Origin: Oscillospiraceae bacterium
Lineage (GTDB): Bacteria; Bacillota; Clostridia; Oscillospirales; Ruminococcaceae
DNA: 64,000 nt
Assembly: GCA_015067145.1 (NCBI GenBank)
Contig: SVNA01000003.1
Location: 102,614-166,613, forward strand
Direction: 5' to 3'
Made by a program: the position numbers and the translations under genes. A model generated the notes under the pieces. The model saw nothing but the letters and a program-made list of their open reading frames with translations. It was not told where the DNA came from and searched no databases. Of the stretch, positions 51,058 to 60,822 are shown one piece after another (positions within the stretch are counted from its first letter, which is position 1; the number at the start of each line of letters is the position of its first letter).

Positions 51058-51086
51058 AGAAAAAATTTTTAAAGGAGGCTATCATT

Positions 51087-51563
51087 TTGGCAAAAGGCAG
51101 AAAAGCTACTGACATTGTTGAAGAAATTGTAAAACCAGTGTGTGATCGGATGGGTCTGATTCTCTGGGACGTTCGCTTTGAAAAGGAAGGTCCGGACTGG
51201 TTCCTCAGAATTTTTATTGACAAAGAAGGCGGCGTATTTATAGAAGACTGCGAAAATCTTTCCCGTACAGTTGACCCTATGATTGACGAAGCTGACCCAA
51301 TCAGTCAGGGCTACTGGCTTGAGGTTTCCTCTGCAGGTCTTGGCAGAAAGATGACAAAGGAATTCCACTTCGAAGCTAAAAAAGGCGAAGAAGCACTGGC
51401 TAAAATGATAAGACCGACAGAAGACGGCCTCCGCGAAATCCGCGGCACAATAGTTGGCTGCACAGATGGTGTTGTTACACTTATGTGCGAAGACGGCCAG
51501 CGTCAGATTAATATGAAAGACACATCATTTATAAAACTTACAGATGACGAAAACTTATTTTAG
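51087..51563 (+). CDS. rimP: Ribosome maturation factor RimP
   Basis: The 158-residue protein has the RimP blocks LWDVRFEKEGPDWFLRIFID, CENLSRTVDPMIDEADPI and YWLEVSSAGLGR (in parts). It assists late assembly of the 30S subunit. The start is TTG, placed 8 nt after aaaggagg. It opens the operon, 15 bp before nusA, as in most Bacillota. Confidence 0.95.
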   Translation: MAKGRKATDIVEEIVKPVCDRMGLILWDVRFEKEGPDWFLRIFIDKEGGVFIEDCENLSRTVDPMIDEADPISQGYWLEVSSAGLGRKMTKEFHFEAKKGEEALAKMIRPTEDGLREIRGTIVGCTDGVVTLMCEDGQRQINMKDTSFIKLTDDENLF

Positions 51564-51578
51564 GAGGATACAGAAAAA

Positions 51579-52628
51579 ATGAATAAAGAATTTTTTGAAG
51601 CATTAAATATTATTGAAAAAGAAAAAGGCATCAAAAAAGAAGTTCTCATTGAAAAAATCACAAAAGCAATGGAAGTTGCTGTAGAAAAAGACCTTGGTCT
51701 TGAAGGCAACGTTGTGGTGCTCATCGACCCTGAAAAACAGAAGTTCGGTGTTTCCGTTGTAAAAACAGTTGTTGAAACTGTAGAAGACCCGGATACAGAA
51801 ATTTCTCTTGAAGATGCAAGAAAAATCCGTTCCCGCACAAAACTCGGTGCAGAAATGGCACTTCCTCTTAAAACAAAAGATTTTGGCTACATCGCAATCG
51901 GCGCAGCTAAAAATGTTATCAAACAGGGCATCAAAGAAGCTGAAAAAGCACAGCTCTTTGAAGATATGCAGAGCAAAACACAGGAAATCGTTACAGGTGT
52001 TGTTCTCCGCCAGAACACAAAGAGCGGTGCTCTTGTTCTCCAGGTTGGCAACAACGAATTTATCCTTCCTAAAGACGAACAGATCCCTGGCGAAGAATAC
52101 GGCGTAGGCGACCATGTAAAAGTTTACGTTGTAGATGTTCTCAGCGGCGAAAGAGGTCCAAAAATCATGCTCAGCCGCACACATCCTGGCTTTGTAAAAA
52201 GAATGTTCGAGCTTGAAGTTCCTGAAATCTTCGACGGCACAGTGGAAATCAAAGCTATCAGCCGCGAAGCAGGTGCAAGAACAAAAATCGCAGTTTGGTC
52301 CAAAGATGAAAATGTTGACGCAATCGGTGCATGTATCGGTGCAAAACGTGCAAGAATCGACAATATCATCGCTGGTCTCGGCGGCGAAAAAATCGACATT
52401 GTAAAATACAGCGAAGACCCTGCAGAATTTATCTCCGCAGCGCTTTCTCCATCCAGTGTTTCCAGTGTTGAAATCCTTTCCGACAATCCAAAATCCTGCA
52501 AAGTTTGTGTTCCTGACGAACAGCTTTCCCTTGCAATCGGCAACAAAGGCCAGAATGCACGTCTTGCAGCACGCCTTACAGGCTACAACATCGATATCCA
52601 CCCACAGAGCGGATACTTCGGCGAATAA
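51579..52628 (+). CDS. nusA: Transcription termination/antitermination factor NusA
   Basis: The 349-residue protein has an N-terminal RNA-polymerase-binding domain, an S1 domain (TGVVLRQNTKSGALVLQVG), and two KH domains (IGACIGAKRARI and AIGNKGQNARLAARL). The length fits the short Bacillota form without acidic repeats. NusA promotes pausing and intrinsic termination and takes part in rRNA antitermination. An aggagg lies before ATG. Second gene of the operon. Confidence 0.97.
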   Translation: MNKEFFEALNIIEKEKGIKKEVLIEKITKAMEVAVEKDLGLEGNVVVLIDPEKQKFGVSVVKTVVETVEDPDTEISLEDARKIRSRTKLGAEMALPLKTKDFGYIAIGAAKNVIKQGIKEAEKAQLFEDMQSKTQEIVTGVVLRQNTKSGALVLQVGNNEFILPKDEQIPGEEYGVGDHVKVYVVDVLSGERGPKIMLSRTHPGFVKRMFELEVPEIFDGTVEIKAISREAGARTKIAVWSKDENVDAIGACIGAKRARIDNIIAGLGGEKIDIVKYSEDPAEFISAALSPSSVSSVEILSDNPKSCKVCVPDEQLSLAIGNKGQNARLAARLTGYNIDIHPQSGYFGE

Positions 52629-52649
52629 TAAAGAAAAGAGGATTACAAT

Positions 52650-52919
52650 ATGGCTATAAGAAAAATTCCTCAGAGAAAATGTGTTGGCTGCAACACATCC
52701 AAAGATAAAAAGGAACTTATTCGTGTTGTAAGAAATGCCGAAGGCGAAATTTCCGTTGACCTGACAGGTAAAAAGAACGGCAGAGGCGCTTACATCTGTC
52801 ACGATGTAAACTGTCTCAAGATGGCAAAAAAGGCTTCCCGTCTTGAAAAAGCTTTTGAATGTCAGATTTCAGAAGAAATTTACGAAAGACTTATGCAGGA
52901 GATAGCGGCAGATGAATAA
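52650..52919 (+). CDS. rnpM: RNase P modulator RnpM (YlxR, DUF448)
   Basis: The 89-residue protein has the YlxR signature PQRKCVGC and the GRGAYIC-DVNCL block, plus KKASRLEKAFE. YlxR/RnpM binds RNA and has been linked to RNase P modulation in Bacillus. It overlaps ylxQ by 8 bp and lies between nusA and infB, the standard arrangement. A gaaaagagg precedes ATG. Confidence 0.95.
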   Translation: MAIRKIPQRKCVGCNTSKDKKELIRVVRNAEGEISVDLTGKKNGRGAYICHDVNCLKMAKKASRLEKAFECQISEEIYERLMQEIAADE

Positions 52920-53220
52920 AATTATGTTTGCCTTGTCTCTGGCTAAAAAATCAGGAAAACTTATATACGGCTTTGACCCTGTAAAACAGGCTGTGGCAGA
53001 CAAAACTGCGAAGATGGTGTTTGTGACAAGCGATACCAGCGAAAAAACACTCAAACGTGTACAGCAGTTCTGTCAGGGCATAATAGATGTAAATGTTACA
53101 TCTCTCACACAGTTTGAAGTTTCACAGATAACAAACAAACTTACAGGGGTTTTTGCAGTGGTGGACGAAAACATCGCAGTCCTGTGCAAAAACGCAATCA
53201 GCAGCGAAAAAGGAGAGTAA
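52912..53220 (+). CDS. ylxQ: L7Ae-family RNA-binding protein YlxQ
   Basis: The 102-residue protein has the L7Ae/L30e fold pattern: FALSLAKKSGKLIYG, VKQAVADKTAKMVFVTSDTS and LTGVFAVVDENIA (in parts). These proteins bind kink-turn RNA; YlxQ's exact target is unsettled. It starts inside the end of rnpM, so it is translationally coupled, and infB follows after 3 bp. Confidence 0.93.
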   Translation: MNKIMFALSLAKKSGKLIYGFDPVKQAVADKTAKMVFVTSDTSEKTLKRVQQFCQGIIDVNVTSLTQFEVSQITNKLTGVFAVVDENIAVLCKNAISSEKGE

Positions 53221-53223
53221 TTG

Positions 53224-55746
53224 ATGGTAATTAAATATAAAGCAAGCAATCTTATCGAAGATTTTAACCTCAATGCCAAAACAACTCTGACAGAACTTAC
53301 AGAGCTGTTGGGCACAGAAATCAAAAAAGGTACAGTGCTTACAGAAGCACAGTGCAACATCGCTTTTGAACATTATACAAAGATGGCAAAAACAGACGAT
53401 TTTGCAAACTACCTCAACAAAAAAGAAGAAAAAACAGCTGTTAAGGAAGAAGCTAAAAAAGCTCCAAAACAGGAAAAAGCATCTGTAAAAGAAGCTAAAG
53501 CTGCACCAAAAGCTGATAAAAAAGCTGCAGCACCTGCACCAAAAGCAGAAAAACCTGCTGCAAAACCACAGGAAAAACAGCAGCCAAAAGCAGACAAAAA
53601 ACCTGTTGCTCCAGCTCCAAAGAAAGAACAGCCAAAACAGCAGCCTGCAAAATCCAACGAACCTCTCAAACGTGCAGACGGCACAATCGTAGAGACAAAA
53701 CAGCCAAAACACAAAACAGAAAAACAGGCTCCTGCAGCTAAACAGGAATTTGTAACTGTTACAGTTGATACACGCCAGACAAATGTTAACCTTGACAAGT
53801 TCAACGAAAGATACGACGAACTTGCAGGTACAAAAAGCTTTGGCGGCGGCAACCGCAAAAATGCAAATATGGGCGGCGGCAAACAGAAGTTTGGCAAAAA
53901 CAACAAAAAACAGCAGCAGAACCCATTTGCAAAGAAAAAACAGGAAACAGAAGCAGAACGTCTTGAACGTATGCACCTTGAAAAAGCAAGAAAAGCACAG
54001 CTCAAGGTTCAGATTCCTGACGAAATCACAGTTGGCGAACTTGCTACAAGACTTAAAGTTACAGCAAGCGAAGTTATCAAACGCCTTATGATGCTTGGTG
54101 TTATGGCATCCATCAGCCAGGTTGTGGACTTTGACACAGCATCCATCGTTGCAGAAGAACTTGGTGCAAAGGTAGAAAAAGAAGTTATCGTTACAATCGA
54201 AGAAAGACTCTTTGAAGAAGTTGAAGATACAGCAGAAAACACAGAAAAACGTCCTCCTGTTGTAGTTGTTATGGGTCACGTTGACCACGGTAAAACTTCT
54301 CTTCTTGACGCTATCAGAAAAACAAACGTTACTTCCGGCGAAGCTGGCGGTATCACACAGCACATCGGTGCTTACCAGGTTGTTGCAGGCGGCGAAACAA
54401 TTACATTCCTCGACACTCCTGGCCACGAAGCATTTACATCCATGCGTCAGCGCGGTGCTATGGTAACAGACATCGCAATCCTTGTTGTTGCAGCTGACGA
54501 CGGTATCATGCCTCAGACAGTTGAATCCATCAACCACGCAAAAGCAGCAGATATCCCAATCATTGTTGCTATCAATAAAATCGACAAACCAACAGCTAAC
54601 CCTGATAAAGTAAAACAGGAACTCACAGAATATGGTCTTGTTCCTGAAGAATGGGGCGGCGATACAATCTGTGTGCCTGTTTCTGCAAAAATGGGTATGG
54701 GTATCGATGATCTTCTTGAAATGGTTAACCTTACAAGCGAAGTTAACGAATACAAGGCTAACCCTAACCGCCGTGCAAAAGGTGCTGTTATCGAAGCAAG
54801 ACTGGACAAAGGCCTTGGCCCTGTTGCAACAATCCTTGTTCAGAACGGTACACTCCACAAAGGTGATGTTCTCATCGCAGGCACAGCAGTTGGCCGCGTG
54901 CGTGTAATGCAGAACGACAAGGGCGAAAGAATCGAATCTGCAGGCCCATCCACACCGGTTGAAATCACAGGTCTTACAGAAGTTCCATCTGCAGGTGACC
55001 TCTTTGACGCAGTTGAAGACGAAAAACTTGCAAGAGAACTTGCTGAAAAACGTACACAGGCACTCAAGGAAGAACGCTTCTCCAGCTACCAGAAGGTTAC
55101 ACTGGATAACCTCTTCAGCCAGATTGCTCAGGGCGAAATGAAGGAACTCCCAATCATCGTTAAAGCTGACGTACAGGGTTCTGCAGAAGCTGTTAAACAG
55201 TCTCTTGAAAAACTCTCCAACGAGGAAGTACGTGTTAAAGTTATCCACGCAGCAGTTGGTGCTGTTAACAAATCCGACGTTATGCTGGCTTCCGCTTCCA
55301 ACGCTATCATCATCGGCTTCAACGTTCGTCCGGACCCAACAGCAAAAGCTGACGCAGAACACGACCAGGTAGAAATGCGTATGTACCGCGTTATCTACGA
55401 TGCTCTGGAAGATGTTAAAGCTGCTATGAAAGGTATGCTCGCACCTAAATTCAGAGAAGTTGAACTTGGTCATGCAGAGGTTCGTTCCGTATTCAAGCTT
55501 TCTTCTGCAGGTACAGTTGCAGGCTGCTACGTTAAAGAAGGTAAAGTTGCACGTCACGCAAAAATCCGTGTTGTTCGCGACGGTATCGTAATTGCTGAAG
55601 ACGAAATCCTCTCCCTCAAACGCTTCAAAGACGACCAGAGAGAGGTTGCAGCAGGCTACGAATGTGGTATCGGTCTTGAAAAATTCAACGATATCAAGGA
55701 AGGCGACATCTTCGAATCCTTTATTATGGAAGAATACCGCGACTAA
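53224..55746 (+). CDS. infB: Translation initiation factor IF-2
   Basis: The 840-residue GTPase delivers fMet-tRNA to the 30S subunit. After a short N-terminal helical domain comes a long Lys/Ala/Pro/Gln-rich, disordered linker (residues about 60-250, with a [17 protein letters not shown] stretch), then the G domain with [15 protein letters not shown] and NKID, and the C-terminal EF-Tu-like and fMet-tRNA-binding domains. ATG at 53224 follows aaaggag; the TTG three bases earlier is less likely. Codon use is that of a highly expressed gene. Confidence 0.97.
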   Translation: MVIKYKASNLIEDFNLNAKTTLTELTELLGTEIKKGTVLTEAQCNIAFEHYTKMAKTDDFANYLNKKEEKTAVKEEAKKAPKQEKASVKEAKAAPKADKKAAAPAPKAEKPAAKPQEKQQPKADKKPVAPAPKKEQPKQQPAKSNEPLKRADGTIVETKQPKHKTEKQAPAAKQEFVTVTVDTRQTNVNLDKFNERYDELAGTKSFGGGNRKNANMGGGKQKFGKNNKKQQQNPFAKKKQETEAERLERMHLEKARKAQLKVQIPDEITVGELATRLKVTASEVIKRLMMLGVMASISQVVDFDTASIVAEELGAKVEKEVIVTIEERLFEEVEDTAENTEKRPPVVVVMGHVDHGKTSLLDAIRKTNVTSGEAGGITQHIGAYQVVAGGETITFLDTPGHEAFTSMRQRGAMVTDIAILVVAADDGIMPQTVESINHAKAADIPIIVAINKIDKPTANPDKVKQELTEYGLVPEEWGGDTICVPVSAKMGMGIDDLLEMVNLTSEVNEYKANPNRRAKGAVIEARLDKGLGPVATILVQNGTLHKGDVLIAGTAVGRVRVMQNDKGERIESAGPSTPVEITGLTEVPSAGDLFDAVEDEKLARELAEKRTQALKEERFSSYQKVTLDNLFSQIAQGEMKELPIIVKADVQGSAEAVKQSLEKLSNEEVRVKVIHAAVGAVNKSDVMLASASNAIIIGFNVRPDPTAKADAEHDQVEMRMYRVIYDALEDVKAAMKGMLAPKFREVELGHAEVRSVFKLSSAGTVAGCYVKEGKVARHAKIRVVRDGIVIAEDEILSLKRFKDDQREVAAGYECGIGLEKFNDIKEGDIFESFIMEEYRD

Positions 55747-55786
55747 TAAGCGATATGGGGATACCCCCGTCATAAACGAGGCAAAG

Positions 55787-55850
55787 GCAGCGAAAGCTGC
55801 GGGAATTTACATTATAATTTCCAATACACTGCCCACAGCGGCAGTGTATT
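55787..55850 (+). promoter_or_regulatory. Structured infB-rbfA intergenic RNA
   Basis: The 132-nt gap, wide for this operon, holds a GNRA-capped hairpin (gcagc-gaaa-gctgc, 55787-55800) and a perfect 11-bp hairpin (aatacactgcc/ggcagtgtatt, 55823-55850); a further ggggataccccc lies just upstream at about 55757. No T-run follows, so it is not a standard terminator. It may be a processing or stability element. Confidence 0.45.
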
Positions 55851-55878
55851 CTGCTATTGTTACAGGAGGTAAATTATT

Positions 55879-56229
55879 ATGGCTTCTACAAGAAGTGAAA
55901 GACTCAATGAAGATATAAAAAGAGAGATAATTTCCATTATCTCCCAGATGAAAGACCCACGCCTCCAGTGTTTTCTCACTGTAATGCGTGTGGAAACAGC
56001 ACCTGACCTTACAAACGCCAAAGTTTACATCAGTGTTCTGGATGGCGAAGAAAAATGCGAGGCAGCAATCAGGGTGCTCAACAAAAGCCAGGGCTTTATC
56101 AGAGGCGAACTCTCCAAACGTCTTCGTATCAGACGAAGCCCGGAATTTGTATTTGTTAAAGATGACGGTGCAGCATACGCACAGCGTATCAACGATATTA
56201 TAAGGACTATTAACAATGATGATAAATAA
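55879..56229 (+). CDS. rbfA: Ribosome-binding factor A
   Basis: The 116-residue protein has the RbfA KH-like pattern: SERLNEDIKREIISIIS, MKDPRLQ, TNAKVYISVLDG and LSKRLRIRRSPEFVFVKDD. It binds the 30S subunit during 16S rRNA 5'-end maturation and cold adaptation. An aggaggt precedes ATG. It overlaps nrnA by 14 bp. Confidence 0.97.
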   Translation: MASTRSERLNEDIKREIISIISQMKDPRLQCFLTVMRVETAPDLTNAKVYISVLDGEEKCEAAIRVLNKSQGFIRGELSKRLRIRRSPEFVFVKDDGAAYAQRINDIIRTINNDDK

Positions 56230-57178
56230 CAGTATCAGCATAGAAAATGCGGCACAGATGCTGCTGGATGCAGACAATATCCTCATCCTGTGCCACAAAA
56301 ATCCTGACGGCGACACCCTGGGCAGTGCTGCCGCACTTATGTACGCTCTCAGAAGCAAAAACAAAGTGTGTGCTGTTCTCTGCCATGATAAAATCCCTGA
56401 AAAATATGATTTTCTGGGTATAGAAGTATACGAAAATCAGTTTGTGCCTGAATTTGTAGTAGCTGTTGATGTTGCAGACCAGAAGCTTTTCGGCGACAGC
56501 GTTGCTCCATACAGCGAAAATGTTGACCTTTGCATCGACCATCACCCTACAAACAGCGGCTATGCAAGGGCTGTATGCTGTGACGGCAAACTGCCTGCTG
56601 CAGCACAGCTTATGCACAGTGTTGTAAAAGCGATGGGCGTTGAATTGAATAAAACAATCGCAAACTGTCTCTATACAGGTCTTATGACCGACACAGGATG
56701 CTTCAAGTTCTCATCCACAACAGATGAAACCCATATTGTTGCAGCAGAACTGCTGCGTGCAGGTGCAGAACACAACTTTATTTCCGAAAGATTTTTCATG
56801 TCCCGCTCAAAAAAGACAATCGAGTTGGAAAAATATGCCCTCAACACAATGGAATACTATTTTGACGACAGATGTGCAGTTATCGTTCTTCCAAAGGAAA
56901 TTCTGGAAAAGGTAAACGCACAGCCAAGCGATATCGACGGTATCTCCGCAATCCCAAGAAGCATCGAGGGTGTTGATGTGGGCATCACAATCCGTCAGAT
57001 AAATGAAAATACATTCAAAATCTCTGTCAGAACAACAGAGAGAGCAAATGCAAGCGAAATTGCACAGGGTCTTGGCGGCGGCGGCCACACAAGAGCTGCA
57101 GGCTGCGAGGTTATCTGCAGTCTTGAGGGTGCAAAAAATGCAATTCTGAGAGAGGTAGAAACAGCTTTATGCAGATAG
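56216..57178 (+). CDS. nrnA: Bifunctional oligoribonuclease and PAP phosphatase NrnA (DHH family)
   Basis: The 320-residue protein has DHH-family motifs: CHKNPDGDTLGSA, the metal-binding DHHPTNSGYA, TDTGCFKFS and the DHHA1 motif GLGGGGHTRAAGC. NrnA degrades nanoRNA and 3',5'-bisphosphoadenosine. It starts inside the end of rbfA and overlaps truB by 10 bp, so three proteins are translationally linked. Length is typical. Confidence 0.94.
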   Translation: MMINNSISIENAAQMLLDADNILILCHKNPDGDTLGSAAALMYALRSKNKVCAVLCHDKIPEKYDFLGIEVYENQFVPEFVVAVDVADQKLFGDSVAPYSENVDLCIDHHPTNSGYARAVCCDGKLPAAAQLMHSVVKAMGVELNKTIANCLYTGLMTDTGCFKFSSTTDETHIVAAELLRAGAEHNFISERFFMSRSKKTIELEKYALNTMEYYFDDRCAVIVLPKEILEKVNAQPSDIDGISAIPRSIEGVDVGITIRQINENTFKISVRTTERANASEIAQGLGGGGHTRAAGCEVICSLEGAKNAILREVETALCR

Positions 57179-58059
57179 ACCGTTGCGGAATTATTGTAAT
57201 GTACAAGCCACAGGACTGGACAAGTTTTGACGTTATTGCAAAAGCAAGGGGCATTATGGGCACCCGCAAGCTTGGTCACGCAGGTACTCTGGATCCTATG
57301 GCCACAGGTGTTCTGCCTATCTTTATCGGCAGAGCAACCAAAGCTGTTGATATGCAGATTATCAAGGACAAGGAATATATCGCAACCTTCAGGCTTGGTC
57401 TCAACACCGATACGGGCGACATCACAGGCGAGGTTATCAACACACGTCAGGTTACAGCGGACAAAAACGCACTTCTGGCAGAGATGGAAAAGTTCAAGGG
57501 CGAAATCACACAGTTTCCGCCTATGTACTCTGCGGTAAAGGTGAACGGGCAGCCTCTTTACAAGCTGGCACGTCAGGGCGTAACGGTGGAAAGAAAACCA
57601 CGCAAGGCGATTATAAAAGAGCTGGTTATGACCGACAGTGACGAAGCAGACAACACCTACACAATCCGTGTTGTATGTTCCGAAGGCACATATATAAGAA
57701 CCCTTGTTGAGGATATAGGCGAAAATCTGGGCTGCGGTGCAGTGCTGACAAGCCTTTCCCGCACAAAAGCCTGCGGATATACTCTCGACCAGACAATCAC
57801 ACTCCAGCAGCTGCAGCAGGCAAGGGATACAGACACCATCGACAGCCTTATAGCTCCGGTTGACAGCGTGTTTATGCACCTTGAACGCATAGACCTGTCT
57901 GACGAACTTGCAAAAAGAACTATAAACGGTGCACGCAGCCGTATCTCAAAGCCTGACGGCGACTATCGCGTGTACCATAATGATTTATTTATTGCGGTGG
58001 CAAATGTCACCGATAAAAAGATGAGTGTAGTAAAACTTTTTGTTGATAAGGAGAATTAA
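57169..58059 (+). CDS. truB: tRNA pseudouridine(55) synthase
   Basis: The 296-residue protein has MYKPQDWTSFDVIAK, catalytic Asp in GHAGTLDPMATGVLPI, and VVCSEGTYIRTLVEDIG. It converts U55 of the tRNA T-loop to pseudouridine. Its start overlaps nrnA, and ribF follows directly. Both family and length are standard. Confidence 0.97.
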   Translation: MQIDRCGIIVMYKPQDWTSFDVIAKARGIMGTRKLGHAGTLDPMATGVLPIFIGRATKAVDMQIIKDKEYIATFRLGLNTDTGDITGEVINTRQVTADKNALLAEMEKFKGEITQFPPMYSAVKVNGQPLYKLARQGVTVERKPRKAIIKELVMTDSDEADNTYTIRVVCSEGTYIRTLVEDIGENLGCGAVLTSLSRTKACGYTLDQTITLQQLQQARDTDTIDSLIAPVDSVFMHLERIDLSDELAKRTINGARSRISKPDGDYRVYHNDLFIAVANVTDKKMSVVKLFVDKEN

Positions 58060-58977
58060 ATGCAGGAAGTTTACCAGACACAATGGAAAAACAGTAAAAA
58101 TACCGCAGTGGCTCTCGGTTATTTTGACGGCGTACATATCGGCCACCAGTTTCTTATAGAACAGGCAAAACAGTATGCCGCAGATAACAATCTCAGCCCT
58201 GCAGTGTTCACATTTACAAAAAATGTAAAACTTGGCCACAAAGGCAAGGATATTCTCAGCACAGCACAGAAGATTGAAATAATGAAAGATATGGGGGTAG
58301 AGCTGTTCTATTCTCCTGATTTTATCGAATTTGCAGGCTTTACACCGGAAGAATTTGTAGAGGATATCCTCATAGATTCCATGGGTGCAAAGGCAGTTTT
58401 CTGCGGGGAAAACTTCTTCTTCGGAAAAAACCGTGCAGGTAACGTGACTGTGCTCAGGGAACTGTGTGCACAGCGTGGAGTAGAGGTTTTTATTGTGCCT
58501 ACAGTGGAATTTGACGGTATTACTGTCAGCAGCAGCGAAATCAGAAAAGCACTTGCAGAGGGGAACATTCCTTTGGCAAACAGCATGCTGGGCAGACCAT
58601 ATACAATCGACTTCAAGGTTGTACACGGCAAAAAACTGGGCAGAAAGATGGGCACACCAACCATCAACCAGATTTATCCGGACAGTATGTGTACACCAAA
58701 AGAAGGCGTTTATATAACTGCCACCGTTGTGGACGGCAAAAGATATCCCTCTGCAACAGGCTATGGCGACCGCCCTACAGTAAACGGCACATATCAGAGC
58801 TGTGAAACCACAATAGCAGATTTTGAAGGCGATTTGTATGAAAAGAATGTTAAAGTTGAGTTCTGCAGCTATCTTTTTCCTACACAGAAATTTGAAAATA
58901 TATCCCAGTTGGCAGATATGATAGAAAAAGCACTGGAGCAGTCCCGCAGATATGAGCAGGAAAGGACACAGCCATGA
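58060..58977 (+). CDS. ribF: Bifunctional riboflavin kinase/FAD synthetase
   Basis: The 305-residue protein has the FAD-synthetase nucleotidyltransferase signature YFDGVHIGHQFLI and SSSEIRKAL, then the riboflavin-kinase domain with GKKLGRKMGTPTIN and EGVYIT. It makes FMN and FAD. ATG at 58060 follows aaggagaat; the start abuts the truB stop. It overlaps the next gene by four bases (ATGA). Confidence 0.97.
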   Translation: MQEVYQTQWKNSKNTAVALGYFDGVHIGHQFLIEQAKQYAADNNLSPAVFTFTKNVKLGHKGKDILSTAQKIEIMKDMGVELFYSPDFIEFAGFTPEEFVEDILIDSMGAKAVFCGENFFFGKNRAGNVTVLRELCAQRGVEVFIVPTVEFDGITVSSSEIRKALAEGNIPLANSMLGRPYTIDFKVVHGKKLGRKMGTPTINQIYPDSMCTPKEGVYITATVVDGKRYPSATGYGDRPTVNGTYQSCETTIADFEGDLYEKNVKVEFCSYLFPTQKFENISQLADMIEKALEQSRRYEQERTQP

Positions 58978-60722
58978 TGAGATATGATATACTGGCAATT
59001 ACTCTGATTCTGCTTGCAGTAACAGCTGTTGCTGCAGATATTATCACCAAAAAACGAAGCAGAGAGAAAATTGCTGTGTTTTTTGCACTTGCAGCTATAA
59101 TTGTGTTTTCCTCTGCAGGTCTTCTCAAATATGAAAATATTGTCGGTCAGGACGGGTATTTTCATATAATGAGAATTCTTGGCATGGCAGAAAATATCAA
59201 CCGTGGGATACCGTTTGCCAAGGTGAATTATGTGTTCAATCAGGGCTATGGCTATTTTGACCCTGTGTTCTATCCAAGGCTTTTCCTGTGGATACCTGCA
59301 GTTATGGTTGCTGTGGGAATGAACATCTCCAATGCCTACAGAATATTTCTGCTGCTTATAAATGTTGCAACAGTGCTGGTGTCGTATAAGTGCTTTGACA
59401 GAATGTCACAGAACAAAATATGGGCTCTGGCAGTAAGTGCCATGTACACTCTTAACTATTACCGCATGAACGATTTATACCTCAGGGCGTCTATAGGCGA
59501 GCTGCTGTTTATTGCTTTTTTCCCTATGGTGCTTTACGGAATATATGCAATATTCAGAAAAGGTGAGGACAGATGGTTTGCTCTTATGCTTGGTGCAACC
59601 TTTATCCTTCAGTCACATATGATAGGCACTCTGCTCACGGCAATGACAGGCATTGTTATGATTGCAGCTTATGGTGTATACAATCTGGTTAAAAATAAAA
59701 GTATAAAAGCCGAAATAATTACACTTGTAAAAGCGGGTATAGGCACAGTGGCAGTAAATCTGTGGTTTCTGCTCCCGCTGGCATATTACATCCGTCAGGA
59801 TTTTGTAATGTTTACAGTTGTTCCGGAATATTTTGCAAAATATCAGCAACCGTTTTTTGATATGTTCTTCAAACGTTCAGATCTGGACGGAACAGAAATT
59901 TTATCCCATATGGGTCCGCTTATGGGGTGTGTGTTTGTGCTGATTATTGCCGCAGTGGTAATTGCAGCAATAAAGGCAAAAAAAATCCCGGAAGGCACAG
60001 TAATCCTTCTGTCATCGGTGTTGGTTCTTTTCACAGCATCGGTATATATGCCATGGACAAAACTGGCTGCAAACCCGGCGGTCTACTTTGTGATAGACAG
60101 CCTGCAGTTTTCCTTCCGCACAATATCGGTGTTTCTGGCACTTCTGGCTATGGCAGCAATACTTTTCCTGGGTAAATTTACCCATCGCAGAAGCAGTGTC
60201 GTAGCTGCAGTGCTGACAGTGCTGTTCTGCCTGTCCGCATTCGATTATTATGGTCTTTCTGTCGGTGACAGAACAATCATAAAGGGCTATGACGGTGAAT
60301 ACGAGATAAATACATTCTGTCCAAGCGAATATCTGCTCAACGCAGTAAATAAAGACGAGGTTAACAACCCGGACAAACTGCGTACCCTCACCGACGAACT
60401 TGTGATAACCAGCCACGAATATATAAAGGCCGGTTCTGAAGTTGTTGTGGAAAACAGATCTGCTGAGGACAATTATATAGAAATCCCACTGTTTTATTAC
60501 GACGGATATTCGGCATACAGTGTGGAAAATGATATGTATCTGCCTGTTCAGCCGGGTCTGTATGGTGTTATCAGGGTGGTTATTCCACCGGAAGTATCGG
60601 GCAAAATTGTTGTACAGTTTGCCACAAAATGGTTTTTCCGCATTGCCAATGGCATGTCAATGGCGGCAGCACTGTTCATAGCAGGGTATCTGTGTATAAA
60701 AAAGAGAAAAAAACGATATTAA
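58974..60722 (+). CDS. Polytopic membrane protein, GT-C/YfhO-like (PTPS-related domain)
   Basis: The 582-residue protein has about 12 hydrophobic helices. The loop after the second helix (GQDGYFHIMRILGMAENINRG and QGYGYFDPVFYP, in parts) has the acidic-His layout of GT-C glycosyltransferase-like proteins and of the family annotated as 6-pyruvoyl-tetrahydropterin synthase-related membrane proteins. A soluble region of about 130 residues precedes the last helix. It may transfer a sugar at the outer membrane face; this is inference. It overlaps ribF by 4 bp, an unusual passenger of the translation operon. Confidence 0.78.
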   Translation: MMRYDILAITLILLAVTAVAADIITKKRSREKIAVFFALAAIIVFSSAGLLKYENIVGQDGYFHIMRILGMAENINRGIPFAKVNYVFNQGYGYFDPVFYPRLFLWIPAVMVAVGMNISNAYRIFLLLINVATVLVSYKCFDRMSQNKIWALAVSAMYTLNYYRMNDLYLRASIGELLFIAFFPMVLYGIYAIFRKGEDRWFALMLGATFILQSHMIGTLLTAMTGIVMIAAYGVYNLVKNKSIKAEIITLVKAGIGTVAVNLWFLLPLAYYIRQDFVMFTVVPEYFAKYQQPFFDMFFKRSDLDGTEILSHMGPLMGCVFVLIIAAVVIAAIKAKKIPEGTVILLSSVLVLFTASVYMPWTKLAANPAVYFVIDSLQFSFRTISVFLALLAMAAILFLGKFTHRRSSVVAAVLTVLFCLSAFDYYGLSVGDRTIIKGYDGEYEINTFCPSEYLLNAVNKDEVNNPDKLRTLTDELVITSHEYIKAGSEVVVENRSAEDNYIEIPLFYYDGYSAYSVENDMYLPVQPGLYGVIRVVIPPEVSGKIVVQFATKWFFRIANGMSMAAALFIAGYLCIKKRKKRY

Positions 60723-60738
60723 ATTTTTATATAATCAC

Positions 60739-60774
60739 AAGGCGGTATACAATATAGTGTATCGCCTTTGTTTT
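60739..60774 (+). terminator. Terminator of the translation operon
   Basis: A 12-bp stem aaggcggtatac/gtgtatcgcctt with two G-T pairs, then tgtttt. Confidence 0.75.
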
Positions 60775-60822
60775 GAATCAATATTAAAAATAAGCTTATA
60801 TTTGGGGATATAAGAGGAAAGT

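Noticed and set aside
51603..52802. 399-residue minus-strand frame
   Set aside because: Antisense shadow of nusA and rnpM, again due to codon bias; no ribosome binding site or family motif.
53122..55773. 883-residue minus-strand frame rich in Cys and Phe
   Set aside because: It is the exact antisense of infB. The biased codons of a highly expressed gene leave the opposite strand without stops; its composition is not protein-like.
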